Shown piece after piece: positions 41,644 through 51,795 of a DNA stretch of 64,000 bases. The DNA comes from UBA2020 sp964551435. GTDB lineage: Bacteria > Pseudomonadota > Alphaproteobacteria > Micavibrionales > UBA2020. The notes beneath the pieces are model-generated. The model was not told the origin of the DNA. It searched no databases and saw only the letters and a list, made by a program, of their open reading frames with translations. Within the stretch, counting starts at the first letter, position 1; the number at the start of each line of letters is the position of its first letter. A program made the translations under genes and the position numbers. Where the stretch lies: contig CAZKBS010000002.1 of assembly GCA_964551435.1 (NCBI GenBank), positions 186,001 through 250,000 of the forward strand, in the 5' to 3' direction.

Positions 41644-43653
41644 ATGTCCCCCGACCAGCCGGCAACGGCTGAAACCGTGGCAAGCGTAAAAGCAGCCCCC
41701 GCCGCCGATCCGGCGCAGCAGGCGCTTGTGGATGCGGCGCGCGAAGCCCTGCGCCTTGGAAAAAACAGCGAGGCCGAGCCATTGCTTGTCCGCGCCCTCT
41801 CCCTGCAGAAAACACCGGATGCGCTGGTGCAAATGGGTAAACTGGCCATTCGCAAATCCGGCCCCGCCGCAGGCATCCCCTATTGCGTCGAGGCACTGGA
41901 GATGGACCCGCTGTTCCATACCGCCCATATGACGCTGGCCGATGCCTGCTATCAGATGAACGAACCCCGCTGCCTTGCGCACGTCGCGATTGCCATGGCG
42001 ATGGCGCCGCAGGAAAAACATTACAAGGATAATTTCGTTACCTGTGCCATACGGTTCAAAGATTTCCCGCGCACAGGCGATGCGGTACTCGATGGCGCCG
42101 TGCGCAGCGCGGTGCTGGAGTGTTTTGCAACACCAGGGCTTATGCTATCGCCGCTACGATACCTATGGCTGTCGATTTTCTCGCAGGATGAAAACTACAG
42201 CAAATTTTATGAAGTCACCATCAGCAGCAGTGCGGAAGAAAAGCCATCACTGATAAAAAAAATATCCGGCCTGTATATGCCGCAGGACAAAAAATATATC
42301 GTTTTCAACAAAGCGAAATTCGACGGACAAAAAGACCTCTCTGCGCTGAATTCTTTGTTTTTCCTCGAAGGGCTGCGGAACTTGCAAATTCCGCGCCTTG
42401 GTTTTGAAATGTTTTTGACGGCACTGCGCGCGCGCTTGCTGACGCTACTGGGCAGCGGCGGCGTTGATGAAACGGCACGGATAGCGATTGCAGGGGCACT
42501 CGCCGTTTATAGTTTTGGCAGTGATTTTATTCTGGATACCACACCGGCCGAAGAAGAAGCCGTCAAAAAACTCCGCCGCGATATCGAGACGGCAAAAGAC
42601 CTCACGGCGCAGACGGAATCGCTTGCCGTATACGCCTGCTATGCCCCTTTGCATGCGCTGGCGAATGCAGGGGCCGTGCGTGCCGCATTCGAACAGCATC
42701 CAGACCTTGGCAGAATTGTCGCAGAAGATATCCGCGATCACGACAGGCTGGCACAGGCAAAATCGGTGCTGCAATCCATGAGCGACTTTGATAATGGCGT
42801 GTCTATACGCGTACGCGGTCAGTACGAAGACTTTCCCTACCCCCGCTGGAAACACAAACCGCTATCATCCCGTGAGGCGCCGGCAGACCTGCTGCGCAAA
42901 ATCGCAAAAGCGAAAATTCTTGTCGCGGGCTGCGGCACAGGGCAGGAAGCCGCCAGCGCCGCCGTCAGCTATCCGGATGCCGATATCGAAGCCATCGACC
43001 TCAGCACCGCGAGCCTTGCCTATGCGGCGATGAAAACGTCCGAATTCGGGCTTCAGAATGTGCGTTTTCGCCATGGCGACATTCTGCACCTTGATTTTCC
43101 GGATGCGTATTTCGATGCGATTTCCTGTCATGGCGTTTTGCACCATATGGAAGATCCTGCTGCCGGATGGAAAAGCCTCGCACGTTGCCTGAAGCCCGGC
43201 GGCCTGATGCGCATCGCGCTATACAGCGAAAGCGCGCGACGTGAATTCGCCGCCATACAGCGGATTATCAAAGAAAAAGGCATCGGCTCCTCCGCCAGCG
43301 AAATGAAACGCTTCCGCCGCGACGCCGCACAAATACTGCCCCACGATCTTTACTGGAGCATGGTGACGCGTTCGAGTGACTACTACCAGCTGTCCTGCCT
43401 GCGCGACCTTCTGTTTCACGAACAGGAACACCGCATGACGCTGCCGCAAATCGGCGGCATCATGAAAAACCTTGGCCTGTCGTTGATAGAGTTCAGCGTC
43501 GATGGCCAGACACGCGCGCAATACCGCCAGATGTTCGGAACCACGCCCGAAACGATGGAAAACTGGCACAGCTTCGAAGAAAAAAATCCCGATACTTTCG
43601 GCGGCATGTACCAATTCTGGTGCAAAATGGACGGCCTCCGTCCCGCCGCCTGA
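41644..43653 (+). CDS. TPR-like and SAM-dependent methyltransferase fusion protein
   Basis: A 669-residue protein. The first 150 residues are tetratricopeptide-like helices (ALRLGKNSEAEPLLVRALSL and similar), a middle helical part follows, then a class I methyltransferase domain with motif I ILVAGCGTGQEA (about residue 424), acidic loop DIEAIDLST, and FDAISCHGVLHHMEDP. The combination recalls proteins of glycan or lipopolysaccharide modification loci, but the substrate is unknown. It lies 44 bases upstream of fumC, same strand. The start has GAGGGTAG upstream. Confidence 0.82.
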   Translation: MSPDQPATAETVASVKAAPAADPAQQALVDAAREALRLGKNSEAEPLLVRALSLQKTPDALVQMGKLAIRKSGPAAGIPYCVEALEMDPLFHTAHMTLADACYQMNEPRCLAHVAIAMAMAPQEKHYKDNFVTCAIRFKDFPRTGDAVLDGAVRSAVLECFATPGLMLSPLRYLWLSIFSQDENYSKFYEVTISSSAEEKPSLIKKISGLYMPQDKKYIVFNKAKFDGQKDLSALNSLFFLEGLRNLQIPRLGFEMFLTALRARLLTLLGSGGVDETARIAIAGALAVYSFGSDFILDTTPAEEEAVKKLRRDIETAKDLTAQTESLAVYACYAPLHALANAGAVRAAFEQHPDLGRIVAEDIRDHDRLAQAKSVLQSMSDFDNGVSIRVRGQYEDFPYPRWKHKPLSSREAPADLLRKIAKAKILVAGCGTGQEAASAAVSYPDADIEAIDLSTASLAYAAMKTSEFGLQNVRFRHGDILHLDFPDAYFDAISCHGVLHHMEDPAAGWKSLARCLKPGGLMRIALYSESARREFAAIQRIIKEKGIGSSASEMKRFRRDAAQILPHDLYWSMVTRSSDYYQLSCLRDLLFHEQEHRMTLPQIGGIMKNLGLSLIEFSVDGQTRAQYRQMFGTTPETMENWHSFEEKNPDTFGGMYQFWCKMDGLRPAA

Positions 43654-43697
43654 TACACCGCTTCATGAACAAAAACGATAATAAGGAGAAAAACAAC

Positions 43698-45125
43698 ATG
43701 ACCTCACAAAGCGCAGCCCAGCAATCAGACGATGTGAAAATCCGCGTCGAAACCGACTCCATGGGCGAAGTGGAAGTCCCCGCCGACAAATACTGGGGCG
43801 CGCAAACGCAGCGTTCCTTTGAAAACTTCAAAATCGGCACAGAGCGCATGCCCCTGCCGCTGGTGCGCGCGCTGGGCGTGCAGAAAAAGGCCGCTGCCCT
43901 TGCGAATATGGAACTCGGCGCCCTCGACAAGAAAATCGGCGCCGCCATCGTGCAGGCAGCCGAAGAAGTCATGGATGGCACGCTGAACGACCACTTCCCC
44001 CTTGTCGTCTGGCAGACCGGTTCGGGTACGCAGACCAACATGAACATCAACGAGGTTGTTTCCAACCGCGCGATTGAAATTCTGGGCGGTGAAATCGGCT
44101 CCAAAAAACCCGTGCATCCGAACGACCACGTCAACTACGGCCAGTCGTCCAACGATACCTTCCCGACCGTGATGCATATCGCGGCGGTGGAGCAAATCCA
44201 TCACGAACTCATCCCCGCGCTTGAACACCTGCATGCCGCACTGGATGCCAAGGCGCAGGCCTTCAAGGACATCATCAAAATCGGCCGCACGCATTTGCAG
44301 GACGCCACGCCCGTCACACTGGGGCAGGAATTCTCCGGCTATGCCATGCAGGTCAAATACGGCATCGAGCGCGTAAAGGCCGGCCTGCCCCGCCTGTCGC
44401 AGCTGGCGCAGGGCGGTACCGCCGTCGGCACGGGCCTGAACTGCAAAAAAGGCTTCGCCGAACTGTTCGCGCAAAAAGTATCGCAAATCACCGATATCCC
44501 CTTCACCACGGCGGAAAACAAATTCGAAGCCATGGCGGCGCATGATGCGATTGTGGAATCTTCGGGCGCGCTGAATACCATCGCCTGCTCGCTGATGAAA
44601 ATCGCCAATGACGTGCGTTTGCTCGGCTCCGGCCCGCGCTGCGGCATCGGCGAAATCAGCCTGCCGGAGAACGAACCTGGCTCCTCCATCATGCCGGGCA
44701 AGGTCAACCCGACGCAGTCCGAAGCGCTGACCATGGTCTGCGCGCAAATCATGGGCAACCACACCACGGTTTCCATCGCCGGTTCGAACGGCCATTTCGA
44801 ACTGAACGTGTTCAAGCCCGTGATGATCTACAACCTGCTGCAATCCATCCGCCTGCTGGCGGATGCGGCGCGCAGCTTCACCGACAACTGCGTCGTCGGC
44901 ATCGAGCCGAACCGCGAGCGGATCAACAAACTGCTCAACGAAAGCCTGATGCTGGTCACGTCGCTGAACCCCGTCATCGGTTACGACAACGCGGCCAAAA
45001 TCGCCAAGCACGCCCATAAAACGGGCGGCACGCTGAAAGACGCGGCGATTGAACTCAAGCTTCTTTCCGCCGAGGAATTCGACAAGGCCGTGAAGCCGGA
45101 AACCATGATTGGCCCGCGCGATTAA
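43698..45125 (+). CDS. fumC: Class II fumarate hydratase
   Basis: A 475-residue FumC that interconverts fumarate and malate in the citric acid cycle. The family signature GSSIMPGKVNPT is present, with upstream substrate motifs TGSGTQTNMN and GRTHLQDATP. The start at 43698 is supported by AAGGAG and by the family start; the 26-residue upstream extension overlaps the preceding gene. The oxygen-stable class II enzyme lacks an iron-sulfur cluster. Confidence 0.97.
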   Translation: MTSQSAAQQSDDVKIRVETDSMGEVEVPADKYWGAQTQRSFENFKIGTERMPLPLVRALGVQKKAAALANMELGALDKKIGAAIVQAAEEVMDGTLNDHFPLVVWQTGSGTQTNMNINEVVSNRAIEILGGEIGSKKPVHPNDHVNYGQSSNDTFPTVMHIAAVEQIHHELIPALEHLHAALDAKAQAFKDIIKIGRTHLQDATPVTLGQEFSGYAMQVKYGIERVKAGLPRLSQLAQGGTAVGTGLNCKKGFAELFAQKVSQITDIPFTTAENKFEAMAAHDAIVESSGALNTIACSLMKIANDVRLLGSGPRCGIGEISLPENEPGSSIMPGKVNPTQSEALTMVCAQIMGNHTTVSIAGSNGHFELNVFKPVMIYNLLQSIRLLADAARSFTDNCVVGIEPNRERINKLLNESLMLVTSLNPVIGYDNAAKIAKHAHKTGGTLKDAAIELKLLSAEEFDKAVKPETMIGPRD

Positions 45126-45145
45126 TTCGACGACGCCGGATTACG

Positions 45146-45179
45146 CAAAAAGCGCCGCCCGCAAGGCGGCGCTTTTTTA
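45146..45179 (+). terminator. Rho-independent terminator after fumC
   Basis: AGCGCCGCC (45151-45159) and GGCGGCGCT (45165-45173) form a 9-base stem with a 5-base loop, with five A before and six T after, 20 bases beyond the stop. Confidence 0.93.
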
Positions 45180-45301
45180 TGGGAGATACTTTTCACCACA
45201 AAGTGACTACATTTTTTAATACACATGCGGTACAATGACACCGTATGGGAGAAACAGGGCCTGCATCATCCTGCGCTCCCGCCGATCAGAAAGGAACTTC
45301 G

Positions 45302-45523
45302 ATGCCCCATCGTTTATCACAAAAACATTCCATCACCGTCGCCGGACACCGCACCAGCATCACGCTGGAACAAGCTTTCTGGGACAGCCTCAAGGAAATT
45401 GCCGAAGAAAAAGGTGTTTCCATCAACGGGCTGATCGCCGGAATTGACTCCGACCACCCCGACAACCTGTCGAGTGCCCTGCGCGTTTTCATCCTCGAAC
45501 ATTACAAGCAAAAACGCGCATAA
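45302..45523 (+). CDS. Ribbon-helix-helix domain protein
   Basis: A 73-residue protein. The HSITVAGHRTSITLEQAFWD beta strand plus helix and LKEIAEEKGVSINGLIAGID match the RHH_4-type ribbon-helix-helix domain of alphaproteobacteria. GAAAGGAACTTCG precedes the start at 45302; the frame extension upstream is unlikely. It probably binds DNA as a dimer; target genes are unknown. It converges with the AsmA-like gene. Confidence 0.82.
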   Translation: MPHRLSQKHSITVAGHRTSITLEQAFWDSLKEIAEEKGVSINGLIAGIDSDHPDNLSSALRVFILEHYKQKRA

Positions 45524-45532
45524 AGCGCGCGC

Positions 45533-48500
45533 TTATTGCCCCAGCCTGTCGAGAATACCGCCAATCGGGTTATCCGCTGGCGCCGTATCGGGCGTTGGCG
45601 CACCGGTTGCCGCATCATCTGCGGGCGCGGGCTGCGGCGGCAATGCGGGTTGTGTCTCGGGCGCGACTATATCGGCAGGCGGCGGGGAGAGACTTTCTTC
45701 CTCGACCGGCAATATCTCCCGCGTCAAATCCTCTTCACCCGTTTCATCGGGCGGCGGCGGCACACCTTCGGGCGGTACCGACAAATAACCGGGCGGCAGC
45801 ATTTCGGCGTCTTCGCCCATCGGTGCGGTTTCGACGGCAGGCAATGCTTCGGCAGGTTCGACCACCACAGGCATACGCGCCTGCGCGAAAGCCGTCAGCG
45901 GTTTCGCGTCAAATCGCAAATCCGGCGCCGATGTCACATCGCCTGCGCGGGTAATTTCCAGCGGGTCGAGATCGCGCAGCGCTTTGAGCGTCAGGAAAGC
46001 CTTGATATCGTATTTTGCCGCCGCCGTATCGAGCGTACCGTCGACCTTCATACTGCTGTCGGCGTTATTCAGTGACAGGCTTTTCAGTGTCACGATGTTT
46101 CCTTCGCGCGTGAAATCGATATTCACATCGCTATAGCTGGCGGCCCCGCTGCGCAGGGTTTTATGCGCCATGGTTGCCAGATCTTGCGGCGCGCCTTTCA
46201 GTGTATCGAGATAGGCAGCCAGCGCGGCAGGGTCGAACCCCTGCACATCAAGGCGCGGCAGGCTGAGCGCGAACACACCCGCGATATCGCCGAAGGTGGT
46301 TTTATCTTGTGCCTTTGCGGTGATATCAAAGGTCATATCCCCCTCGTCCGCCGTCAGGCCGACGATGCCGTGCGGGATTTGCAGGGGACGGAAAGATTTG
46401 ATATCGCCGTCCAGCTTCGCCGTCCATTGACGGTTTTCATCGCGCGTCAGCGCGCCGCGCGTCTGCGCCGTGCCGCCCCAAACTCCGGCCTTGAGGGCGC
46501 GGATATCGATTTTCGACGACGTGACCGTCATATCTGTATCCAGCGTTTGCAGGGCAATCCCGCGCACCTCGGCCTTATCCGCCCGCAATTTAAGCGTCAG
46601 CGGCACGCTCTGGCGGATATCCGCCGCGAGCCAGCGGTCGAATTGCGCCGTGCTGCTGCGCAAATCGGCGGTGATGCCTTTGTCATTTTTCTCGGCGCGG
46701 CCGCTGGTGACGGCGTCTTTGACGCTCAGGCGCAGTCCGTCCAGCACATAGGCATTATCATCACCCGTCACATCCGCAGACAGTACGGCTGCGCCCACGG
46801 GGCTGACAAGACGGTCAATATCCATCCCCATCAGCGCAAGAAGCCCCTGACTGTCGGGCATCGACAGCACCAGATTGCGCGGGCCATCGGCCACGGGCTT
46901 TTTGATATCCACCGTACCGCCGCGGAAACCGCCCGCAAGGCTATAGGTATTCTGCCCGCCGCTGCGGCGCCAGCTGCCCTGCACATCCATCGGCGCGGCG
47001 GTATTGAGCGGCATCGGCCATACAAACCCCGCAAGCTTGCCCGCCCCTGCCGCATCGCCGGTCTTAAGCGAGAAATCGAGCGCCGCCGTCTCGGCAGCCT
47101 CCGGCGGCCAGGACGAAAAATTGCCCGACAGCGCAAATGTATTATCCGCGCCATAGCTGCCGGAGAATTTTTCAATCCGGATATCGCCCGCGGCAGCGGC
47201 GGCTTTCAGAACGATATTGTTAAAATCGGTTTCGGCAAAACGCTGCGCCCCCGCCGTGATATCGATATCGTTACCGGCGGCGAATAGGGCGGTCATCAAG
47301 GCCGCGCGCTGCTCCGCCGCCATCTCGCCCCATGACAGGCCGGAGAGGTTGAGGCGCGCCTCCATCTCCTTGTTCGCAAAATTGACTACGCCGCCCGCTT
47401 TGCCGTCAGCCCCCGAAGACGCATTGAAATTATACAAACTGACACGGTCAGGACGGATATCCAGATTGCCGTCCAGTTTTACATCCTGAACGGGAATATT
47501 CGGCAAGAGAGCCGCCGCGGCCGGCGGCAAAATCGCCGCATAGGTTTTTGCAAAACCGGCCATATCGGCGGTGGAAAAACTGACCTTGAAACTCTGCGTT
47601 TGCTGCTGCGGGCGAACAGTGCCTTCGGCATCAAATTGCGTTTTTCCGGCAAGGCGCGCCTTCAGCGATTTAAGCTGCCAGAAATCGGCCTCGCTTTGCG
47701 CCGACAGTTTTATTTCAGGGATTCGCTGGCCGCGCCAGAGCGCATCCTGCGCCGTCAGCGCTATTTTCGCGCGCATCCCGCTGGGCAGCGCGGGCTCTGC
47801 GTCCTGCTTGCCGCCTATCGGCAAATGTTCCAGTTTCATATCGACGGACAGCTGGGGGATTTCCATGGGCGGACGGCTCAGGGATACCGTACCCGACAGC
47901 TTGCCGTTCTTGCCGCTACGGCCTTCGATATCGCTCAGCGTCAATTCTCCGGGGCGCATAGACAGTTTTGCATTTACGGTCATATCCTGCTGCAGCCAAA
48001 CAGGCGCGGTCAGGAATTCCTGCGTGAACAGGCTGGCGGGCGCGCCCTGTTCCATGACGATATCACCTTCATAAAATGCACCTTCGGCATTTTTGCCTAT
48101 CGCGCCCTTCAGCGATAGCTGGGGTAGTTTTTCGAGCGGCTGGAACAGCACCGACAGCAGCATGCCTTGATCCGCCGCAAGACCGCTTGTCGCCTCGACA
48201 TTCACCGGCACATCGCGGAAACGCATATCGCCGACAATCTTGTAAGGCCCGCGCAAGCTGGGTGCCGCCACCGACAGGTTCAGATGTTCAAGTGCCATAT
48301 CGACGCCGGATGACGCCTGCACATAGCGGATACGTCCGCCCTTCAGCGTGACATCCTTCAGCGTAATCGCATCGCCCTGACTGCCGAAAACAAACGGCTT
48401 GCGGGCCGCATCGCCCTGCATCAGGCCCTGCCAGCTGGCGCGTCCGTCGGCGAGCACTTCCAGCACCAGCTCGGGTTCGACCAGATGGATTTTTTCAATC

Positions 48501-48808
48501 TCGATATGCCCTTCCAACAAGGGCTTGAAGCGGACTTTTGCCTCCAGCTGTTTCAGCTTCAACAAATAGGGAGACTTCGCGCCCTCGATAGAAGACACCG
48601 TAACGTCCGTCACCGACATCTGCGGATTGGGCAGCAGGCGCAGCACAATATCGCCGCCGATTTTAACGTCGCGCTGCAAATAGGCAGCGGCATGAACAGC
48701 CAGCGTATCTTTGTGCTTGTTCCAGTCGATAAAGTTCGGCACCACCAGCAAAAGCGCCAGCGCCACCAGCATCAATACGAACAATCCGGCGACGATACGC
48801 TTCATCAT
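45533..48808 (-). CDS. AsmA-family envelope protein
   Basis: A 1091-residue protein. An N-terminal membrane anchor (MMKRIVAGLFVLMLVALALL) is followed by the AsmA core (VKIGGDIVLRLLPNPQMSVT). Long beta-rich repeats continue through the middle as in bridge-like lipid-transport proteins, and a second AsmA_2-like part lies near 600-980. The C-terminal 120 residues are Pro-rich low complexity. It is the last gene of the lpxA-lpxI-lpxB unit, with a four-base overlap with lpxB, consistent with a role in outer-membrane lipid supply. Confidence 0.85.
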   Translation of the reverse strand: MMKRIVAGLFVLMLVALALLLVVPNFIDWNKHKDTLAVHAAAYLQRDVKIGGDIVLRLLPNPQMSVTDVTVSSIEGAKSPYLLKLKQLEAKVRFKPLLEGHIEIEKIHLVEPELVLEVLADGRASWQGLMQGDAARKPFVFGSQGDAITLKDVTLKGGRIRYVQASSGVDMALEHLNLSVAAPSLRGPYKIVGDMRFRDVPVNVEATSGLAADQGMLLSVLFQPLEKLPQLSLKGAIGKNAEGAFYEGDIVMEQGAPASLFTQEFLTAPVWLQQDMTVNAKLSMRPGELTLSDIEGRSGKNGKLSGTVSLSRPPMEIPQLSVDMKLEHLPIGGKQDAEPALPSGMRAKIALTAQDALWRGQRIPEIKLSAQSEADFWQLKSLKARLAGKTQFDAEGTVRPQQQTQSFKVSFSTADMAGFAKTYAAILPPAAAALLPNIPVQDVKLDGNLDIRPDRVSLYNFNASSGADGKAGGVVNFANKEMEARLNLSGLSWGEMAAEQRAALMTALFAAGNDIDITAGAQRFAETDFNNIVLKAAAAAGDIRIEKFSGSYGADNTFALSGNFSSWPPEAAETAALDFSLKTGDAAGAGKLAGFVWPMPLNTAAPMDVQGSWRRSGGQNTYSLAGGFRGGTVDIKKPVADGPRNLVLSMPDSQGLLALMGMDIDRLVSPVGAAVLSADVTGDDNAYVLDGLRLSVKDAVTSGRAEKNDKGITADLRSSTAQFDRWLAADIRQSVPLTLKLRADKAEVRGIALQTLDTDMTVTSSKIDIRALKAGVWGGTAQTRGALTRDENRQWTAKLDGDIKSFRPLQIPHGIVGLTADEGDMTFDITAKAQDKTTFGDIAGVFALSLPRLDVQGFDPAALAAYLDTLKGAPQDLATMAHKTLRSGAASYSDVNIDFTREGNIVTLKSLSLNNADSSMKVDGTLDTAAAKYDIKAFLTLKALRDLDPLEITRAGDVTSAPDLRFDAKPLTAFAQARMPVVVEPAEALPAVETAPMGEDAEMLPPGYLSVPPEGVPPPPDETGEEDLTREILPVEEESLSPPPADIVAPETQPALPPQPAPADDAATGAPTPDTAPADNPIGGILDRLGQ

Positions 48809-50043
48809 GGGACGGCAGCCCCTTTTCTTAACTGGCTTTTTTCGACAACCTCAATGACCGCTTCGGCCGCACGGAGACTGGGAGTCTTGGGATCGCCAAG
48901 ACCGATTTTAATCAACGCCTCGCGGAAATCCATCAGCTGCTGGCTGCGTGCCTCGCGGTCATCCATCAGGCGCAGAAGTGCGCGCGACATGGGTTGCGGC
49001 TCGCACTCCTCCAGCAGCAACTCCGGCACCACAGGGCGGCGGAGCAGAATGTTGATAAGGTTGACGTAAGGCGTTTTAACCAGATGTTTCGCCACCCACG
49101 CCGACATCGGATTAAGCTTATAGGCGATAATGTGCGGTGTATCGGCCAAGGCGAGTTCCAGCGTGACCGTACCCGAAGCCGCGAGCGCCGCCGTCCCTGC
49201 CGAAAAGCTGTCGTATTTATCCTGATCATCGGTAACGACGATGGGGTTGATGCCTTTTCCTACGAAAAACTTTTCGATATGCGGCTTCAGATGCGCCAGC
49301 GTCGGGATAACAATCACGGCCTGATGGCGGTGGCGCAGCACAATGTCCGCTGTTTCGCTGAACTTGTCGAGAAGACGGCTCAGCTCGCTCATACGGCTGC
49401 CGGGCAGCATGCAGAACACAGGTTGGTTGGCCTTCAGGCCGTATTTATCGCGGAAACGGTTGGCATCGCCGCGGCTGTCGATTTTTTCAACCACCGGATG
49501 GCCGACAAACGTCGCATCGAGACCGTGACGCGTGAAATATGGCGGTTCGAACGGCAAAAGCGTGAGGATGTGATCGAGGAATTTCGCTACCTTTTCCGCA
49601 CGCTTGGGACGCCACGCCCAGACGCTGGGGGCGACGTAATGAATGCAGGGAATATCGCGGCTGCGCGCCTTGACTTGTTTGACGACACGGAAACAGAAAT
49701 CAGGGCTGTCAATGGTGACCAGCGCATGCGGCTTGATGTCCAGAACAGCTTTGCGGGTCTGGCGGATGCGCGACATGATTTTAAACAAACGCGGCAGAAC
49801 TTCGGCCAGTCCCATGACGGAAAGCTCTTCCATCGGAAACAGGCTTTCCATGCCCTGTGCCTGCATGTTTTTGCCGCCGACGCCAAAAAAACGCACATCG
49901 GGCCGTTCGGATTTAATGGCGCGCATCAGGTTCGCGCCCAGAAGATCGCCCGACGCCTCGCCCGCGATCAGAAAAATGCGCAGCGGTTCTTTGACTGCGG
50001 TTTTCGGCGCATCTTCGTCAATCATGCCGAGAATATCCGTCAT
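48805..50043 (-). CDS. lpxB: Lipid A disaccharide synthase
   Basis: A 412-residue glycosyltransferase joining UDP-diacylglucosamine with lipid X. Family segments are FLIAGEASGDLLGANLMRAI near residue 22, FFGVGGKNMQAQGMESLFPM, CIHYVAPSVWAWRPKR, and GSRMSELSRLL. The extra N-terminal 20 residues are not conserved. It is translationally coupled to both neighbours by four-base overlaps. Confidence 0.96.
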   Translation of the reverse strand: MTDILGMIDEDAPKTAVKEPLRIFLIAGEASGDLLGANLMRAIKSERPDVRFFGVGGKNMQAQGMESLFPMEELSVMGLAEVLPRLFKIMSRIRQTRKAVLDIKPHALVTIDSPDFCFRVVKQVKARSRDIPCIHYVAPSVWAWRPKRAEKVAKFLDHILTLLPFEPPYFTRHGLDATFVGHPVVEKIDSRGDANRFRDKYGLKANQPVFCMLPGSRMSELSRLLDKFSETADIVLRHRHQAVIVIPTLAHLKPHIEKFFVGKGINPIVVTDDQDKYDSFSAGTAALAASGTVTLELALADTPHIIAYKLNPMSAWVAKHLVKTPYVNLINILLRRPVVPELLLEECEPQPMSRALLRLMDDREARSQQLMDFREALIKIGLGDPKTPSLRAAEAVIEVVEKSQLRKGAAVP

Positions 50044-50852
50044 GCGGTAAACCCTTCGATAAACAGGCCAAGGCTGTCCGCCGCGGCAATCACTTCGTCA
50101 CGGTCAAGAAGGATAGAAGCCCCCGCCTCGACCGCAATGCCGGACAGGCCCGCTTCATAGGCGCGGCGCACGGTGCGCAGACCAATCGCGGGCAGATCAA
50201 TACGGCGGTCCTGCTGCGGTTTGCATGATTTGACCAGAACGCCGCCAATACCCTGACGGCGATGCTTGCGGCACCGCGCGAGAAGATTATCCGTCCCCTC
50301 CACGGCTTCGATAGCAATCACAATCCCCTGCTGCACCACCGCCGCTTGCCCGACGTCAAGTGCGCCGAGAGTTTTCGTGACCTTGATGCCGAAATCGCGG
50401 TCGATGCAATTCTGCTCCCCAGGCTGGACACGACCGAGCACACCGGCCGCGGTAATCAGCGCAGGTTCGATGTCATGCGCGCCCACAATCCGGAAGCCTT
50501 CTTTTTCCAGCTCGTCCACGACCGCGCGCAGCAGCGCGTCATCGCCAAAGGCCGCCGCGCCCAGACGTGCAAAAACCTTGAGCGTACGCAAATCGGGGCG
50601 CATTTCGCGCAGCGACGGGCGGCGAATAGCGCCCGCCATCACCAGCGTATCGACATTATTTTTCTTGAGAAGTTCAATCGCGTCATTCGTCGCGCCGAGT
50701 TTTGTCCAGCCGTGCGGCACGCCGGACATCAGGCCATCTTCGGTCTGGCCGCGGAACCCCAGCACGAAGAAATCACGGCCGTCCCTGCGACACGCCTCGA
50801 TGAGTCTGCTGGGGAGCCCGCCGCTCCCCGCTATAATACCGAGGCACGACAT
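50040..50852 (-). CDS. lpxI: UDP-2,3-diacylglucosamine pyrophosphatase LpxI
   Basis: A 270-residue LpxI-family (DUF1009) protein, the alphaproteobacterial replacement of LpxH, hydrolysing UDP-diacylglucosamine to lipid X. LGIIAGSGGLPSRLIEACRR at the N-terminus and GLSGIAVEAGASILLDRDEV at the C-terminus are typical. It lies three bases after lpxA and overlaps lpxB by four. Confidence 0.94.
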   Translation of the reverse strand: MSCLGIIAGSGGLPSRLIEACRRDGRDFFVLGFRGQTEDGLMSGVPHGWTKLGATNDAIELLKKNNVDTLVMAGAIRRPSLREMRPDLRTLKVFARLGAAAFGDDALLRAVVDELEKEGFRIVGAHDIEPALITAAGVLGRVQPGEQNCIDRDFGIKVTKTLGALDVGQAAVVQQGIVIAIEAVEGTDNLLARCRKHRRQGIGGVLVKSCKPQQDRRIDLPAIGLRTVRRAYEAGLSGIAVEAGASILLDRDEVIAAADSLGLFIEGFTA

Positions 50853-50855
50853 GGT

Positions 50856-51662
50856 TTAACCGTTGGCAGCGGATTTGGGCTGAAGAACCGAGCGGCCTTC
50901 TTTCGCGCGAATGAATTCGATCATGCGCATGACGGCCTGTTCGCCGCCGAAATCATTGGCGACGGTATTGATGCGTTCGGCCAGCGTACCGTTATTATCG
51001 AACAGCTGGCGGAAGGCCTTCATCAGCACCTGCACCTGATCCTTGGTGAAGCCGCGGCGTTCAAGGCCGACGTAATTCAGGCCCGCCAGATGCGCACGCT
51101 CCCCCTTCACAAGGCCGTAGGGAATGACATCGTATTCAACGCCCGACATGCCGCCGATCATGGCGAAGGGGCCGATGCGCACGAATTGATGAACAGCGGC
51201 AAGGCCGCCGATGATGGCGAAATCGCCCACTTCGACGTGACCGGCCAGCGTTGCGTTGTTGGCAAGAATAACGTTATTACCGACAACGCAGTCATGCGCC
51301 ACATGCGATGCCGTCATGAACAGGCAGTTGTCGCCGACGACGGTTTTCATCTTGTCGCCTTCGGTGCCGGGGTTCATGGTCACGTGTTCGCGGATTTTGC
51401 AGCGTGCGCCGATAATGAGTTCGGATTTTTCGCCTTTGAATTTCAAATCCTGCGGCGCGGAGCCGAGGGAGGCAAAAGGCCATACAATCGTTTCATCGCC
51501 AATCGTGGTGTAGCCATCGACAACGACATGCGCTTTCAGCTCGACGCCGCGGCCGAGCTTGACATTCGGGCCGACCACGCAATAAGGGCCGATTTTGCAA
51601 TCGTCGCCGATGATGGCGCCGTCTTCGATGATGGCGGTTTTGTGAATAACGGCCTGTGCCAT
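50856..51662 (-). CDS. lpxA: UDP-N-acetylglucosamine acyltransferase
   Basis: A 268-residue left-handed beta-helix acyltransferase, the first step of lipid A synthesis. Hexapeptide repeats (IEDGAIIGDDCKIGPYCVVG onward) fill the N-terminal two thirds; the catalytic histidine lies in MTASHVAHDCVVG; the C-terminal helical domain is normal. A hairpin before it (51757-51782) may separate it from fabZ transcription, so its promoter would lie in 51663-51755. Confidence 0.96.
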   Translation of the reverse strand: MAQAVIHKTAIIEDGAIIGDDCKIGPYCVVGPNVKLGRGVELKAHVVVDGYTTIGDETIVWPFASLGSAPQDLKFKGEKSELIIGARCKIREHVTMNPGTEGDKMKTVVGDNCLFMTASHVAHDCVVGNNVILANNATLAGHVEVGDFAIIGGLAAVHQFVRIGPFAMIGGMSGVEYDVIPYGLVKGERAHLAGLNYVGLERRGFTKDQVQVLMKAFRQLFDNNGTLAERINTVANDFGGEQAVMRMIEFIRAKEGRSVLQPKSAANG

Positions 51663-51756
51663 GAATATACTCTCCGTACGCGCAGCGGTTTACGATAAGA
51701 TATTGATAGCAAAACGGAATTTCATAGCCAAATCACGCTGTGTGACAGTCTGTGAC

Positions 51757-51782
51757 AAAAACCCCAGCAAAATGCGGGTTTT
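51757..51782 (-). terminator. Possible terminator between fabZ and lpxA
   Basis: Read on the minus strand, AAAACCC and GGGTTTT pair around an 11- to 12-base loop and a short T-run (TTTTTG) follows, 14 bases after the fabZ stop. Readthrough is likely in this operon, so it may be only partial. Confidence 0.55.
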
Positions 51783-51795
51783 GGCCTGAAAAGCC

